From positions 1-41,539 of the IMG/VR virus record IMGVR_UViG_3300031673_000160: a stretch of DNA of 41,539 bases. One strand, given 5' to 3'. Below, piece by piece: positions 34,874 to 41,472 of this stretch; position 1 is the stretch's first letter; each line of letters opens with the position of its first letter. The notes under the pieces are model-generated. The model was not told the DNA's origin, did not search any database, and saw nothing but the letters and a program-made list of their open reading frames with translations. A program made the position numbers and the translations under genes. Source of the stretch: a virus.

Positions 34874-34906
34874 TCATAAAAATCTATAATTTTTTATAAA
34901 ATCTTA

Positions 34907-34915
34907 GTATTTATT
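34907..34915 (+). promoter_or_regulatory. GTATTTATT phage promoter candidate
   Basis: GTATTTATT is 29 bases before the ATG at 34945. A nearer ATG at 34923 opens only a 15-codon frame. The last base of the motif deviates. Confidence 0.42.
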
Positions 34916-34944
34916 ATAAATTATGAAAATAAATTATATTAAAT

Positions 34945-35148
34945 ATGAAAGAATTACTCACACTCAATGAAACAAAACCCAAATCTGTTATAATTGAGGG
35001 TAATTTGCATAGCAGATTTAAAATCTTGTGCAAGGGGAAAAGTTTGAAAATTGGTGGGGTTATTGAAGACCTTATCAGTTTATATCTGGATAACCCCAAA
35101 AAGATTCAGGGACTAATTGAAGAAACTAAAGAGATTAATTACAAATAA
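34945..35148 (+). CDS. Small ribbon-helix-helix-like protein, 67 aa
   Basis: The length and pattern fit a ribbon-helix-helix DNA-binding protein: a short strand 'KPKSVIIEGNLHSRFKIL', a helix-turn-helix core 'KSLKIGGVIEDLISLYLDN', and a charged tail. RHH proteins usually repress or co-regulate nearby genes as dimers. It heads the RuvC-like/GIY-YIG unit (6-base gap to the next gene). Because of its small size the family call is moderate. Confidence 0.6.
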   Translation: MKELLTLNETKPKSVIIEGNLHSRFKILCKGKSLKIGGVIEDLISLYLDNPKKIQGLIEETKEINYK

Positions 35149-35154
35149 TTAATT

Positions 35155-35766
35155 ATGGAAAACTATATCTGGTCATTAGATATCAGTACCACAAATATCG
35201 GCATGGCATTGTGGAGCAGTAGAGGTAAACTTATTGAACTTAAACATCTTGAATTAAAAACAGATAAGAATACCCCTGTTGAAAATCGAGACCTACACAA
35301 AGCCGAGATATTCAGGAAATACGTTCTGGACTTCAAGGAACGTGTTCTCCATAAACTCAATGGTGAAATCATTCATATTATCGTGGAAGAACCTCTGGGT
35401 GGTAGTAATAATGCCAACACGGTTTCATTACTATATGGGTTTAATGGCATTTGTAGATATATTTTATCCACAATCTTCGGTATACATCCAATGAAAATTA
35501 GTGTTTATGAAAGTCGTAAAATATTTTGTGATGAATTGGTTCACATTTCTTATGTAAAAGGTGAGAAAAAGGAAACACTTAGTTTTCCACCTGAATATCG
35601 TAAAGAAAAAAAGTTGTATATTTGGAAAAAAGTCTGTAACTTAGAACCCCAAATTGAATGGTTTTACAAGAAAGACAGCGATGTACCCAAAGACATGTGT
35701 TTCGACATGTCAGATAGTTATGCTGTTGGCTTTGCAGGATTAAGGCGATTGGGAATTATTAAATGA
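35155..35766 (+). CDS. RuvC-like Holliday-junction resolvase
   Basis: The protein shows the RNase H-fold layout of RuvC-like nucleases. The first strand SLDISTTNIGMAL contains catalytic D9. The second acidic motif is IIHIIVEEPLGG (E78/E79). The C-terminal helix MCFDMSDSYAVG carries the last catalytic Asp(s) (D184/D187). At 203 residues it is close to bacterial RuvC and poxvirus A22. It should resolve four-way or branched DNA during replication, recombination or packaging, the job of gp49 in T4. The stop overlaps the GIY-YIG start (ATGA). Confidence 0.85.
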   Translation: MENYIWSLDISTTNIGMALWSSRGKLIELKHLELKTDKNTPVENRDLHKAEIFRKYVLDFKERVLHKLNGEIIHIIVEEPLGGSNNANTVSLLYGFNGICRYILSTIFGIHPMKISVYESRKIFCDELVHISYVKGEKKETLSFPPEYRKEKKLYIWKKVCNLEPQIEWFYKKDSDVPKDMCFDMSDSYAVGFAGLRRLGIIK

Positions 35767-36071
35767 AATCGGTATATTTAATTCAATCATTAGAAGATAG
35801 TCGTTATAAGATTGGGGTGTCCAAACATCCTAAGAAACGAGTACTACAATTGCAAACGGGAAATTCTTCTAAGTTAAAACTCGTTGAAACCTATCAATCG
35901 GAACTTGCACATCAAATTGAAAGAACATTGCAGAGACGCTATTCTTATTTAAAAAAGGAAGGTGAGTGGTTTGACATGTCGATAAGTAATGAAGTAAGTT
36001 TTCTAAAAGAGTGTCAGCAAATCGAAAAAACCATGATTCTTCTGAAAGAAAATGGCAATGTATTTATATAA
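35763..36071 (+). CDS. GIY-YIG-type (MUG113/T5orf172-like) nuclease domain protein
   Basis: The 102-residue protein is little more than one domain: 'SVYLIQSLEDSRYKIGVSKHPKKRVLQLQTGN', then 'AHQIERTLQRRY', then 'KEGEWFDMS'. This is the order of the Mug113/T5orf172 branch of GIY-YIG proteins, with Tyr/Ile strands, an Arg after KK, a Glu in the helix and the final GEWF. Free-standing copies in phages include homing endonucleases and small regulators; no DNA-binding extension is visible. It is coupled to the resolvase by a 4-base overlap. Its stop overlaps a GTATTTATA motif (36060-36068). Confidence 0.8.
   Translation: MKSVYLIQSLEDSRYKIGVSKHPKKRVLQLQTGNSSKLKLVETYQSELAHQIERTLQRRYSYLKKEGEWFDMSISNEVSFLKECQQIEKTMILLKENGNVFI
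36060..36068 (+). promoter_or_regulatory. GTATTTATA motif inside the end of the GIY-YIG gene
   Basis: GTATTTATA overlaps the last codons of the GIY-YIG gene and is 77 bases before the next start, much farther than the other copies. It could serve the HTH-metallophosphoesterase gene with a long leader that includes the inverted repeat at 36082-36121, or be coincidental coding sequence. Confidence 0.35.
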
Positions 36072-36081
36072 AACCTTGTGT

Positions 36082-36121
36082 TTTTGATATTTTTGTTATA
36101 GATTTGACAAAAATATCAAAA
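36082..36121 (+). repeat. 15-bp perfect inverted repeat (operator or hairpin)
   Basis: TTTTGATATTTTTGT at 36082-36096 is exactly the reverse complement of 36107-36121, with a 10-base spacer. It lies in the 74-base gap before the HTH-metallophosphoesterase gene. No T-tract follows, so it is not a standard terminator. The left arm contains TATTTTTG, a TAnnTTTG match without a proper -33 element. It may bind a dimeric regulator, for example the RHH-like protein upstream. Confidence 0.7.
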
Positions 36122-36145
36122 TAATTTTATTTAATTATTTAAACA

Positions 36146-37639
36146 ATGGCAAAAGAACGAAGTAAAACAATACAGAAAAGAATTGAAAACGCAGTAGAAA
36201 TCATTGAATACGCAATAAAGAATCAAGTGTCGGTAAAAGAAGCATCAGTTAGATGTGGATTTTCCGACACTTATGTTAAGAACATAAAGGCAATGGTTTA
36301 TGAGAAATTTGAGAACGGTGAACTCGAACTCAGTAATTATAACATGTTCCACACACCATTTCAGAATTACCTCAACATGAAAGGGTTTTCGCAACCCACA
36401 ACCAGTCCTGAGACTAACAAAATCGCAGAACCAAACAAACCCAAAGACCTTCCCAAAGCAGGAAACCGTGAAAGTTTTAGACAGAAAGGCAATGATGCCG
36501 AATTTGAATGGGTTGGTGGTAGTAACTATCCTAAAGACCATGTTCATACCCTTAAACAATTATTGGGCGTATCTAATGTGGATACCGATACATGGATTGT
36601 TAAAGACCACATCATCAATAAATGGGATGTCACCATGAAACTTCTGGAAGATGGTGAATGGGTTGCAAAAACTTTCCAAAATTGGCAAGTAAAAGCACGT
36701 CTTGAAAGGGATGTGCAATACGTTAAAGAACGTATTGTTGGTGAACTGTTCCAAAAAATGACTCAGGATTATATTCCACCTGTGTTACAAATTGACTCAT
36801 GGAGAAAAGCCGAAACCAATGGTGAAAAAAATCTTTTGGAAATCTCGATTTTCGACTTACATATCGGCAAACTGGCATGGGGTGGTGAGACTTTTGAAAA
36901 TTATGACGTGAAAATCGCTCGTAAGAGATTTCTAACTTCAATTGAAAAACTTCTTCAAAGAGCACAGGGATTCAATTATAATAGAATATTATTTCCTGTT
37001 GGTAACGACTTCTTCAATAGTGATACTATGGAGAACACAACAACTAAAGGCACACCACAAGACGAAGACCTTAGATGGCAAAAAACTTTTGATGTTGGAA
37101 CACGACTACTTGTTGATGCAATAAATTTATTGAAACAAAGCGGTGTTCCTGTTGACGTGGTGGTCATCCCCGGTAATCATGATTTCGAACGCAGTTATTA
37201 CTTAGGTAGTTATTTAGCAGCATGGTTTCATCAAGACCCAGCAGTAAATATCAATAACGGTGCGTCTCCAAGAAAATACTATCGTTATGGTAATCTATTA
37301 CTTGGACTTACACATGGAAGTGAAGAAAAAGAAGCAAGTCTTCCGATGTTGATGGCAACTGATGTTGAATCAAAACCAATATGGAGCGAAACCAAATTCC
37401 ATGAATGGCATATTGGTCACATTCATAGGAAGAGAACCGTGACATACGACATAAATAAATCAAGACCTTTAAATGAAGATTTGGGTGTTACAATCAGGTA
37501 TTTATCAAGTTTAACTGGTACTGAAGAATGGCATCATAAAAAAGGATTTGTTGGTGCAACAAAAGCAGCAGATGCATTTGTATGGAACTACGAATTCGGA
37601 CTAATCGCTCATTTAAACACAAATTTAATATTAAACTAA
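36146..37639 (+). CDS. Calcineurin-like metallophosphoesterase with N-terminal HTH
   Basis: Residues ~230-430 carry all metallophosphoesterase motifs in order: DLHIG (~237), GND (~286), PGNHD (~341), THGSE (~389) and GHIH (~423), so two metal ions should be bound. In front lies a helix-turn-helix-like segment 'EYAIKNQVSVKEASVRCGFSDTYVKNI' (~20-47), followed by a long unassigned region. Length (497) is larger than the phosphatase core alone. Substrate is unknown: a phosphoprotein, nucleotide or DNA end are all possible, and it lacks the SbcD/gp47-type partner ATPase nearby. The N-terminal HTH suggests DNA targeting. Expression may run from 36060 through the inverted-repeat leader. Confidence 0.85.
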   Translation: MAKERSKTIQKRIENAVEIIEYAIKNQVSVKEASVRCGFSDTYVKNIKAMVYEKFENGELELSNYNMFHTPFQNYLNMKGFSQPTTSPETNKIAEPNKPKDLPKAGNRESFRQKGNDAEFEWVGGSNYPKDHVHTLKQLLGVSNVDTDTWIVKDHIINKWDVTMKLLEDGEWVAKTFQNWQVKARLERDVQYVKERIVGELFQKMTQDYIPPVLQIDSWRKAETNGEKNLLEISIFDLHIGKLAWGGETFENYDVKIARKRFLTSIEKLLQRAQGFNYNRILFPVGNDFFNSDTMENTTTKGTPQDEDLRWQKTFDVGTRLLVDAINLLKQSGVPVDVVVIPGNHDFERSYYLGSYLAAWFHQDPAVNINNGASPRKYYRYGNLLLGLTHGSEEKEASLPMLMATDVESKPIWSETKFHEWHIGHIHRKRTVTYDINKSRPLNEDLGVTIRYLSSLTGTEEWHHKKGFVGATKAADAFVWNYEFGLIAHLNTNLILN

Positions 37640-37640
37640 T

Positions 37641-38177
37641 ATGGCAAAAAATGATTTAATCGGTTTAGCAAAGAGTGGCACTGCCACGACTAAAAAACCT
37701 GCTGCAAAAAAACCAGCAGCAAAGAAACCTGTTGTTAAAAAACCTACAGCAGAAGAACTGAGAGACCTTAAAGCGAAAGAAACTGTTGAAAAACTGCTTG
37801 AAGATTCTCCAATCAATACTCTTGAAAAGAAAGAAGACCTTTTGGAACTCGATGAAACACCAGTAGAAGAACCTAAAGGTGTTGAATGGCTTGAAGAACA
37901 GGTCACATTACTTACGCAGAAAAGTGAAGCACTTGCTGCTGAATTGAACGTGGTTCAAATTGAGAATCAGCAACTCAGAAGTGGTACTGATGTTTCAGGA
38001 AGTAATGATGGTGAGGTGAGGAAAGTTGTGGTTCAACTTTTTAATGAATTGCAAGAGAATTATATTAAAATGGGTATTGATAATCAGGGTATCGGTAATT
38101 TCCGTATCTATACCCCCGGTTTTCTTAATCGTATGATTAAATTCTTCCCATTCTTGGATGAGGTAAAGAGATACTAA
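37641..38177 (+). CDS. Protein with H1-like KKPAA N-terminal tail and coiled coil, 178 aa
   Basis: Residues ~14-45 are a Lys/Ala/Pro/Thr repeat (TKKPAAKKPAAKKPVVKKP) like a histone H1 tail, suggesting DNA binding or a flexible linker. Residues ~45-120 are acidic and helical, coiled-coil-like (LEEQVTLLTQKSEALAAELN). The last ~50 residues are mixed with 'GIGNFRIYTPGFLNRMIKFFPF'. It begins one base after the metallophosphoesterase stop. No enzyme motif is seen. Confidence 0.75.
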   Translation: MAKNDLIGLAKSGTATTKKPAAKKPAAKKPVVKKPTAEELRDLKAKETVEKLLEDSPINTLEKKEDLLELDETPVEEPKGVEWLEEQVTLLTQKSEALAAELNVVQIENQQLRSGTDVSGSNDGEVRKVVVQLFNELQENYIKMGIDNQGIGNFRIYTPGFLNRMIKFFPFLDEVKRY

Positions 38178-38179
38178 TA

Positions 38180-38338
38180 ATGAACATTTGGTGTTGGTTA
38201 TTCGGGCATAGATGGAAATATAATTTCAGTTGGATGCCTTCAAGACGCACGTGTAGACGTTGTGAAAAGAAGGGGAAACAAGTGATAAATAAACTCTATG
38301 GTCATCCGAAAGACCTACATAAATGGGTAGACGCATAA
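38180..38338 (+). CDS. 52-residue Cys/His-knuckle protein
   Basis: The short frame starts two bases after the previous stop and encodes MNIWCWLFGHRWKYNFSW then PSRRTCRRCEKKGKQ. The C5...H10...C25-x2-C28 spacing looks like a minimal zinc knuckle. The Trp/Arg/Lys content, the CxxxGHxW start and the RxCxRC element are typical of small phage Zn-ribbon proteins of unknown role. It is compact and unbroken, with codon use like its neighbours. It could be an accessory DNA/RNA-binding peptide; the call rests on reading frame and motif. Confidence 0.6.
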   Translation: MNIWCWLFGHRWKYNFSWMPSRRTCRRCEKKGKQVINKLYGHPKDLHKWVDA

Positions 38339-38341
38339 ATT

Positions 38342-38378
38342 AATTGTCTCTAAACTCTTTGTTTTGAGACAATTTTTT
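38342..38378 (+). terminator. Rho-independent terminator overlapping the next promoter
   Basis: AATTGTCTC (38342-38350) pairs with GAGACAATT (38366-38374), and after one T-T mismatch AAAC pairs with GTTT. A run of six T follows the GAGACAA. The loop side contains the -33 element of the primase promoter, so termination and initiation signals share DNA. Confidence 0.75.
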
Positions 38379-38388
38379 CATACATTTG
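38358..38388 (+). promoter_or_regulatory. Bacteroidota-type promoter (TTTG-N19-TACATTTG) before the primase gene
   Basis: TTTG at 38358-38361 and TACATTTG at 38381-38388 are separated by exactly 19 bases, a full match to the host-type consensus. The -7 element ends only 4 bases before the ATG at 38393, so the transcript would be almost leaderless. Confidence 0.62.
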
Positions 38389-38392
38389 TTTC

Positions 38393-39472
38393 ATGATTAA
38401 AGGACAGGAGTTTCACGCAATTATTCAAAACATTTTTGGGGATGTTCAGGGTTATTTGCAATCGGAACAATTGCAGGTTAACTGTCCACATTGTCAAGAA
38501 CGTGAAGGTCTTAATTACCCAGATGGTAAGTTCAATCTGGAAATCAACACTGGTAAACGAATGTTTAGGTGTTGGAAGTGTGATGAACCCCGATTTAGTG
38601 GGTCATTGGGAAGGCTTGTCAGGACATTTGGTAGCGGTGTTGATTACGAAATGTATAAATCATATGCGGGAATCTTTCAGGATTACGTTTATGATGAAGA
38701 CGAGAAAGAATATGTTCAGGTCAGATTACCTGAAGAAATGATATGTTTTTCACAAATGGAAAGTGGGAATTCAGAACATTTCGAAGCATATAATTATTTG
38801 GTGAATGAAAGAAAAATAAGCCGAGACATCATTTTAAGATATCGGCTTGGTTTTTGTACTACTGGAAAATACGCTAAGAGAATAATTATTCCATCATTCG
38901 ATAAAAATGGCGAACCCAATTATTTTGTTGGTAGATATTATGGAACTGACCTGAAGATTAGAAAAAAATTACCATATCTTAATCCCGTAGCGGATAAGGG
39001 TATGATTATTTTTAATGAAGGTTTTGTAAATTGGGATTCTACTGTATACCTTGTTGAAGGTGCGTTTGAGATGCTTTCTTTTCCTGTTAACAGCATACCG
39101 ATGCTGGGAAAAACATTATCAACCACATTGTTTTTAAAACTGAAAGAAATAAAACCTGATGTCGTTGTTTTGTTAGACCCCGATGCATATAAAAATAGCA
39201 TTGAGTTATATTATATGTTATACACTATTTATATCGAGTGCGAAGAAAGGGTCAAGATTGTTAAACTCCCCACCGAGGAAGATTTGGATGAACTAAGAAG
39301 AAATCAGGGTATAGATGAAGTAATTAAGAGTCTGTATGGTGCAAGGGGTTTGATTCTCGATGATTATTTTATTCAAAAGTTACAGAAGCCATATGATAAA
39401 AGTGCAGGAAGATACGGAACTTATTCAAAATATTTTGAAAGGAAATCCACAGGCGCAAGAAATACTATATAA
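38393..39472 (+). CDS. DnaG-like DNA primase
   Basis: The N-terminal zinc ribbon has CPHC (C31, C34) and FRCWKC (C60, C63). The RNA-polymerase-like region contains 'YLVNERKISRDIILRYRLGF' and 'RIIIPSFDKNGEPNYFVGRYYG', typical of DnaG. The Toprim domain has the catalytic Glu in VYLVEGAFEML (~E221) and DPD in VVLLDPDAYK (~261-263). Length (359) is short for DnaG, so the helicase-binding C-terminal domain is missing or reduced. It should make RNA primers for lagging-strand synthesis with a partner helicase elsewhere. Its last ~113 bases overlap the sigma-factor gene in another frame. Confidence 0.9.
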   Translation: MIKGQEFHAIIQNIFGDVQGYLQSEQLQVNCPHCQEREGLNYPDGKFNLEINTGKRMFRCWKCDEPRFSGSLGRLVRTFGSGVDYEMYKSYAGIFQDYVYDEDEKEYVQVRLPEEMICFSQMESGNSEHFEAYNYLVNERKISRDIILRYRLGFCTTGKYAKRIIIPSFDKNGEPNYFVGRYYGTDLKIRKKLPYLNPVADKGMIIFNEGFVNWDSTVYLVEGAFEMLSFPVNSIPMLGKTLSTTLFLKLKEIKPDVVVLLDPDAYKNSIELYYMLYTIYIECEERVKIVKLPTEEDLDELRRNQGIDEVIKSLYGARGLILDDYFIQKLQKPYDKSAGRYGTYSKYFERKSTGARNTI

Positions 39473-40019
39473 CAAATATAAAAAATCTGTTAAAAATTTC
39501 TTAAAGAACAAATATTCTATTTATTATGACCTTGATGATGATGTTTCAGAAATCATGATTAAGGTATTTATGAAATTAGACACATTTGACAGCACAAAAT
39601 CAAAATTCAGGTCATGGGTTTTCAGTATTGCGAAAAACCACATGATTGACAAATGGAGAAGCACATCAATTACACTCACAGGTAGTAACATCAATTGCAC
39701 ATACACGACCACCACAGCAGATATCGGTGTTAGTAGTTTCATTACCTCAAGTAACACTGCAACGATTGATATAGGTAATACGTTTGCAACAAACTGTTGT
39801 GGTACTGATTATGAGTTCGAAAATTGTAGTTCAATCAATTACATTTCAAATCAACTAACACCGCAAGATTTCACGCTGCTCGACATGAAATATGTACAAG
39901 GATATAATTATTGTGAAATCGGAAGCGAGTTCAATGTCACGAGTTCTACAATTAGTAACAGGGTGAACTACATCAAAACCAAATTAAAAAAGAATAACCC
40001 AGAGATAATTTACGAATAA
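39360..40019 (+). CDS. Phage RNA polymerase sigma factor (sigma-70 family, ECF-like)
   Basis: The 219-residue protein has a sigma-2 domain (about 20-100: AQEILYNKYKKSVKNFLKN and KFRSWVFSIAKNHMIDKWRS) and a sigma-4 HTH (about 161-212: LTPQDFTLLDMKYVQGYNYCEIGSEFNV). Between them is a Ser/Thr/Cys-rich linker (~101-160) with a CC pair, unlike standard ECF linkers. It is the natural candidate to read the GTATTTATA promoters. Starts at 39360 and 39393 are both possible, the first 113 and the second 80 bases inside the primase gene; either keeps region 2. It is probably transcribed from the host-type promoter at 38358. Confidence 0.85.
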   Translation: MIILFKSYRSHMIKVQEDTELIQNILKGNPQAQEILYNKYKKSVKNFLKNKYSIYYDLDDDVSEIMIKVFMKLDTFDSTKSKFRSWVFSIAKNHMIDKWRSTSITLTGSNINCTYTTTTADIGVSSFITSSNTATIDIGNTFATNCCGTDYEFENCSSINYISNQLTPQDFTLLDMKYVQGYNYCEIGSEFNVTSSTISNRVNYIKTKLKKNNPEIIYE

Positions 40020-40020
40020 C

Positions 40021-40045
40021 TCAAGTATTTATGTGAAATACTTGA
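40021..40045 (+). repeat. 10-bp perfect inverted repeat containing a GTATTTATG motif
   Basis: TCAAGTATTT (40021-40030) and AAATACTTGA (40036-40045) pair around a 5-base loop. The promoter-like GTATTTATG spans the left arm and loop. As RNA it would form a hairpin 4 bases before the ATG at 40050; as DNA it could be an operator. Confidence 0.7.
40025..40033 (+). promoter_or_regulatory. GTATTTATG phage promoter candidate before the ArdC-like gene
   Basis: GTATTTATG lies 16 bases before the ATG at 40050 and begins a few bases after the sigma stop codon. It is embedded in the 40021-40045 inverted repeat. Confidence 0.5.
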
Positions 40046-40049
40046 CGCA

Positions 40050-41426
40050 ATGAGTAATAAAAATCTATTCGAATACGTTAATCTTGAATCTCAAACACTT
40101 AAAAGTAAAGCAGGTAACGATTATACCAGATATGTTGTGGTTTCTGACCAAAACATGGAAACCAAAAAAATAGCCAGTAAGCTGGGTCCTCTCGGATTCA
40201 AATGGAATGGCAAAGAATGGTGGGTTTTTGGGAACAAATTAACAAAAGCAGCAGTTGATGGACTGAAAGCAATTAATACTGAATTGGAAACACAAGGTGG
40301 TCAAACAGGTGACCTTGAGGATTTTCTTACACAATTAGATGCTTTCAAAACCGAACTTCAGAGTGCTGACATTCCAACCAAAACGAAAACCGAACTCGAA
40401 GCAAATCTCGAACAATATATTGAAGACATTGCTAATGCTACTGATGAAAGAGCAGCAAGTGCAGAACTCCAGAAATTCCTGAACTTCTCAAGCAAATTCC
40501 ATCAATATAGTTTTAATAATATCATGTTCATTTATCTACAAGACCCCAATGCAACCAAAGTTGCTGGTAAATTCAAGTGGAAAAGGGATTTTAATAGAGA
40601 AGTTATTGACGTATCGAAGTCCATAACAATTAATTGTGGGAATAAATTCTATCGTCACCCCAGAACTGGAAAACTGGCAGAATACACATTAGACCAACAA
40701 AAGGCTGATAGACAATATGTTCAACAAGTTCAAAGTGGTGCTGCCCCTATGGACAGAAGTAAAATGGATGCCATTAGTGTTAGAAAAGAGATTAAACATA
40801 TTGGATTTAAACCATGTATTGTTTATGATATAGCCAATACGACTGGAGACCCTCTTCAGGATGAACCAGAATGGAAAGGGGGTAATGATGAAAGAGCAGA
40901 TGCTGTTGCGTTATTCAGTATCGCTAAGAAAAGTTTGGAAAGTATGGGTATTAGAGTGACACAAGACCCAGCGACAGCAGGTGAGAATGGTTGGAGTAGA
41001 AAAGGTCAAATAAATGTTAGTGCTGATGCAACAGGAAGTGGTGCTGCATCTACAATTTTTCATGAATGGGCACATGACTTGTTACACCAAAAGGGTGGTC
41101 AGTTCTATGATAAAGCACAAAAATATTTTGTGGATAAAGGACAATTAAATTATGCACAACTAAAACAAATTAAGGAAGTACAGGCTGAAACGGTTTCCGC
41201 AACGCTCTGTAAACACTTCGCATTACCAGCAGACCATCACCCAACATACATGGCGTTATGGCAAGCACAGGGTGGATTGAATAGCAAACAATTAATTAAA
41301 GAAAATATGTCAACAATTGCTACTGTATGTAATTTCATATTGAAGCAAGTTGATAAATATGAAAGTGAGTTCCAGACTGCAAAAGCAGGTATGGCTCAAC
41401 CAGAACAACCACAACCAGAACAATAA
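40050..41426 (+). CDS. ArdC-like antirestriction protein (zincin)
   Basis: Residues ~135-225 match the ArdC N-terminal (ssDNA-binding) domain: 'AELQKFLNFSSKFHQYSFNNIMFIYLQDPNATKVAGKFKWKRDF'. The C-terminal metallopeptidase domain has HExxH as FHEWAHDLLH (H338, E339, H342), followed by 'EVQAETVSATLCKHF' with the third ligand Glu near 377-380, as in ArdC and ImmA/IrrE-type zincins. The first ~75 residues are a small module with 'LGFKWNGKEWWVFGN' resembling the helicase N-terminus. ArdC-type proteins protect incoming phage or plasmid DNA from restriction enzymes. At 458 residues it is longer than plasmid ArdC because of this extra N-terminal module. Confidence 0.85.
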   Translation: MSNKNLFEYVNLESQTLKSKAGNDYTRYVVVSDQNMETKKIASKLGPLGFKWNGKEWWVFGNKLTKAAVDGLKAINTELETQGGQTGDLEDFLTQLDAFKTELQSADIPTKTKTELEANLEQYIEDIANATDERAASAELQKFLNFSSKFHQYSFNNIMFIYLQDPNATKVAGKFKWKRDFNREVIDVSKSITINCGNKFYRHPRTGKLAEYTLDQQKADRQYVQQVQSGAAPMDRSKMDAISVRKEIKHIGFKPCIVYDIANTTGDPLQDEPEWKGGNDERADAVALFSIAKKSLESMGIRVTQDPATAGENGWSRKGQINVSADATGSGAASTIFHEWAHDLLHQKGGQFYDKAQKYFVDKGQLNYAQLKQIKEVQAETVSATLCKHFALPADHHPTYMALWQAQGGLNSKQLIKENMSTIATVCNFILKQVDKYESEFQTAKAGMAQPEQPQPEQ

Positions 41427-41427
41427 A

Positions 41428-41456
41428 AAATGTGGTCGCAATTTGCGACCACATTT
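41428..41456. terminator. Bidirectional hairpin terminator between convergent genes
   Basis: AAATGTGGTCGCAA pairs perfectly with TTGCGACCACATTT around one base. On the minus strand the stem is followed by a T-run (the A-rich left flank), making a strong terminator for the minus-strand gene; on the plus strand the T-tract is weaker (ATTTAGTTTT). Confidence 0.88.
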
Positions 41457-41472
41457 AGTTTTCGGACAATAA

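Noticed and set aside
34870-34906. AT-rich hairpin possibility after the membrane zincin gene
   Set aside because: The arms ATAAAAA/TTTTTTAT are too weak and imperfect to call a terminator.
36104-36133. TTGACA with TATTTA as a sigma-70-type promoter
   Set aside because: The spacing is 18 bases but the -10 is a poor match, the phage seems to use Bacteroidota-type signals, and the region is better explained by the inverted repeat.
37631-37906. Minus-strand frame of 91 codons rich in Phe/Ala/Gly
   Set aside because: It is the antisense of the KKPAA repeat coding sequence; low complexity, no promoter, and opposite to all neighbours.
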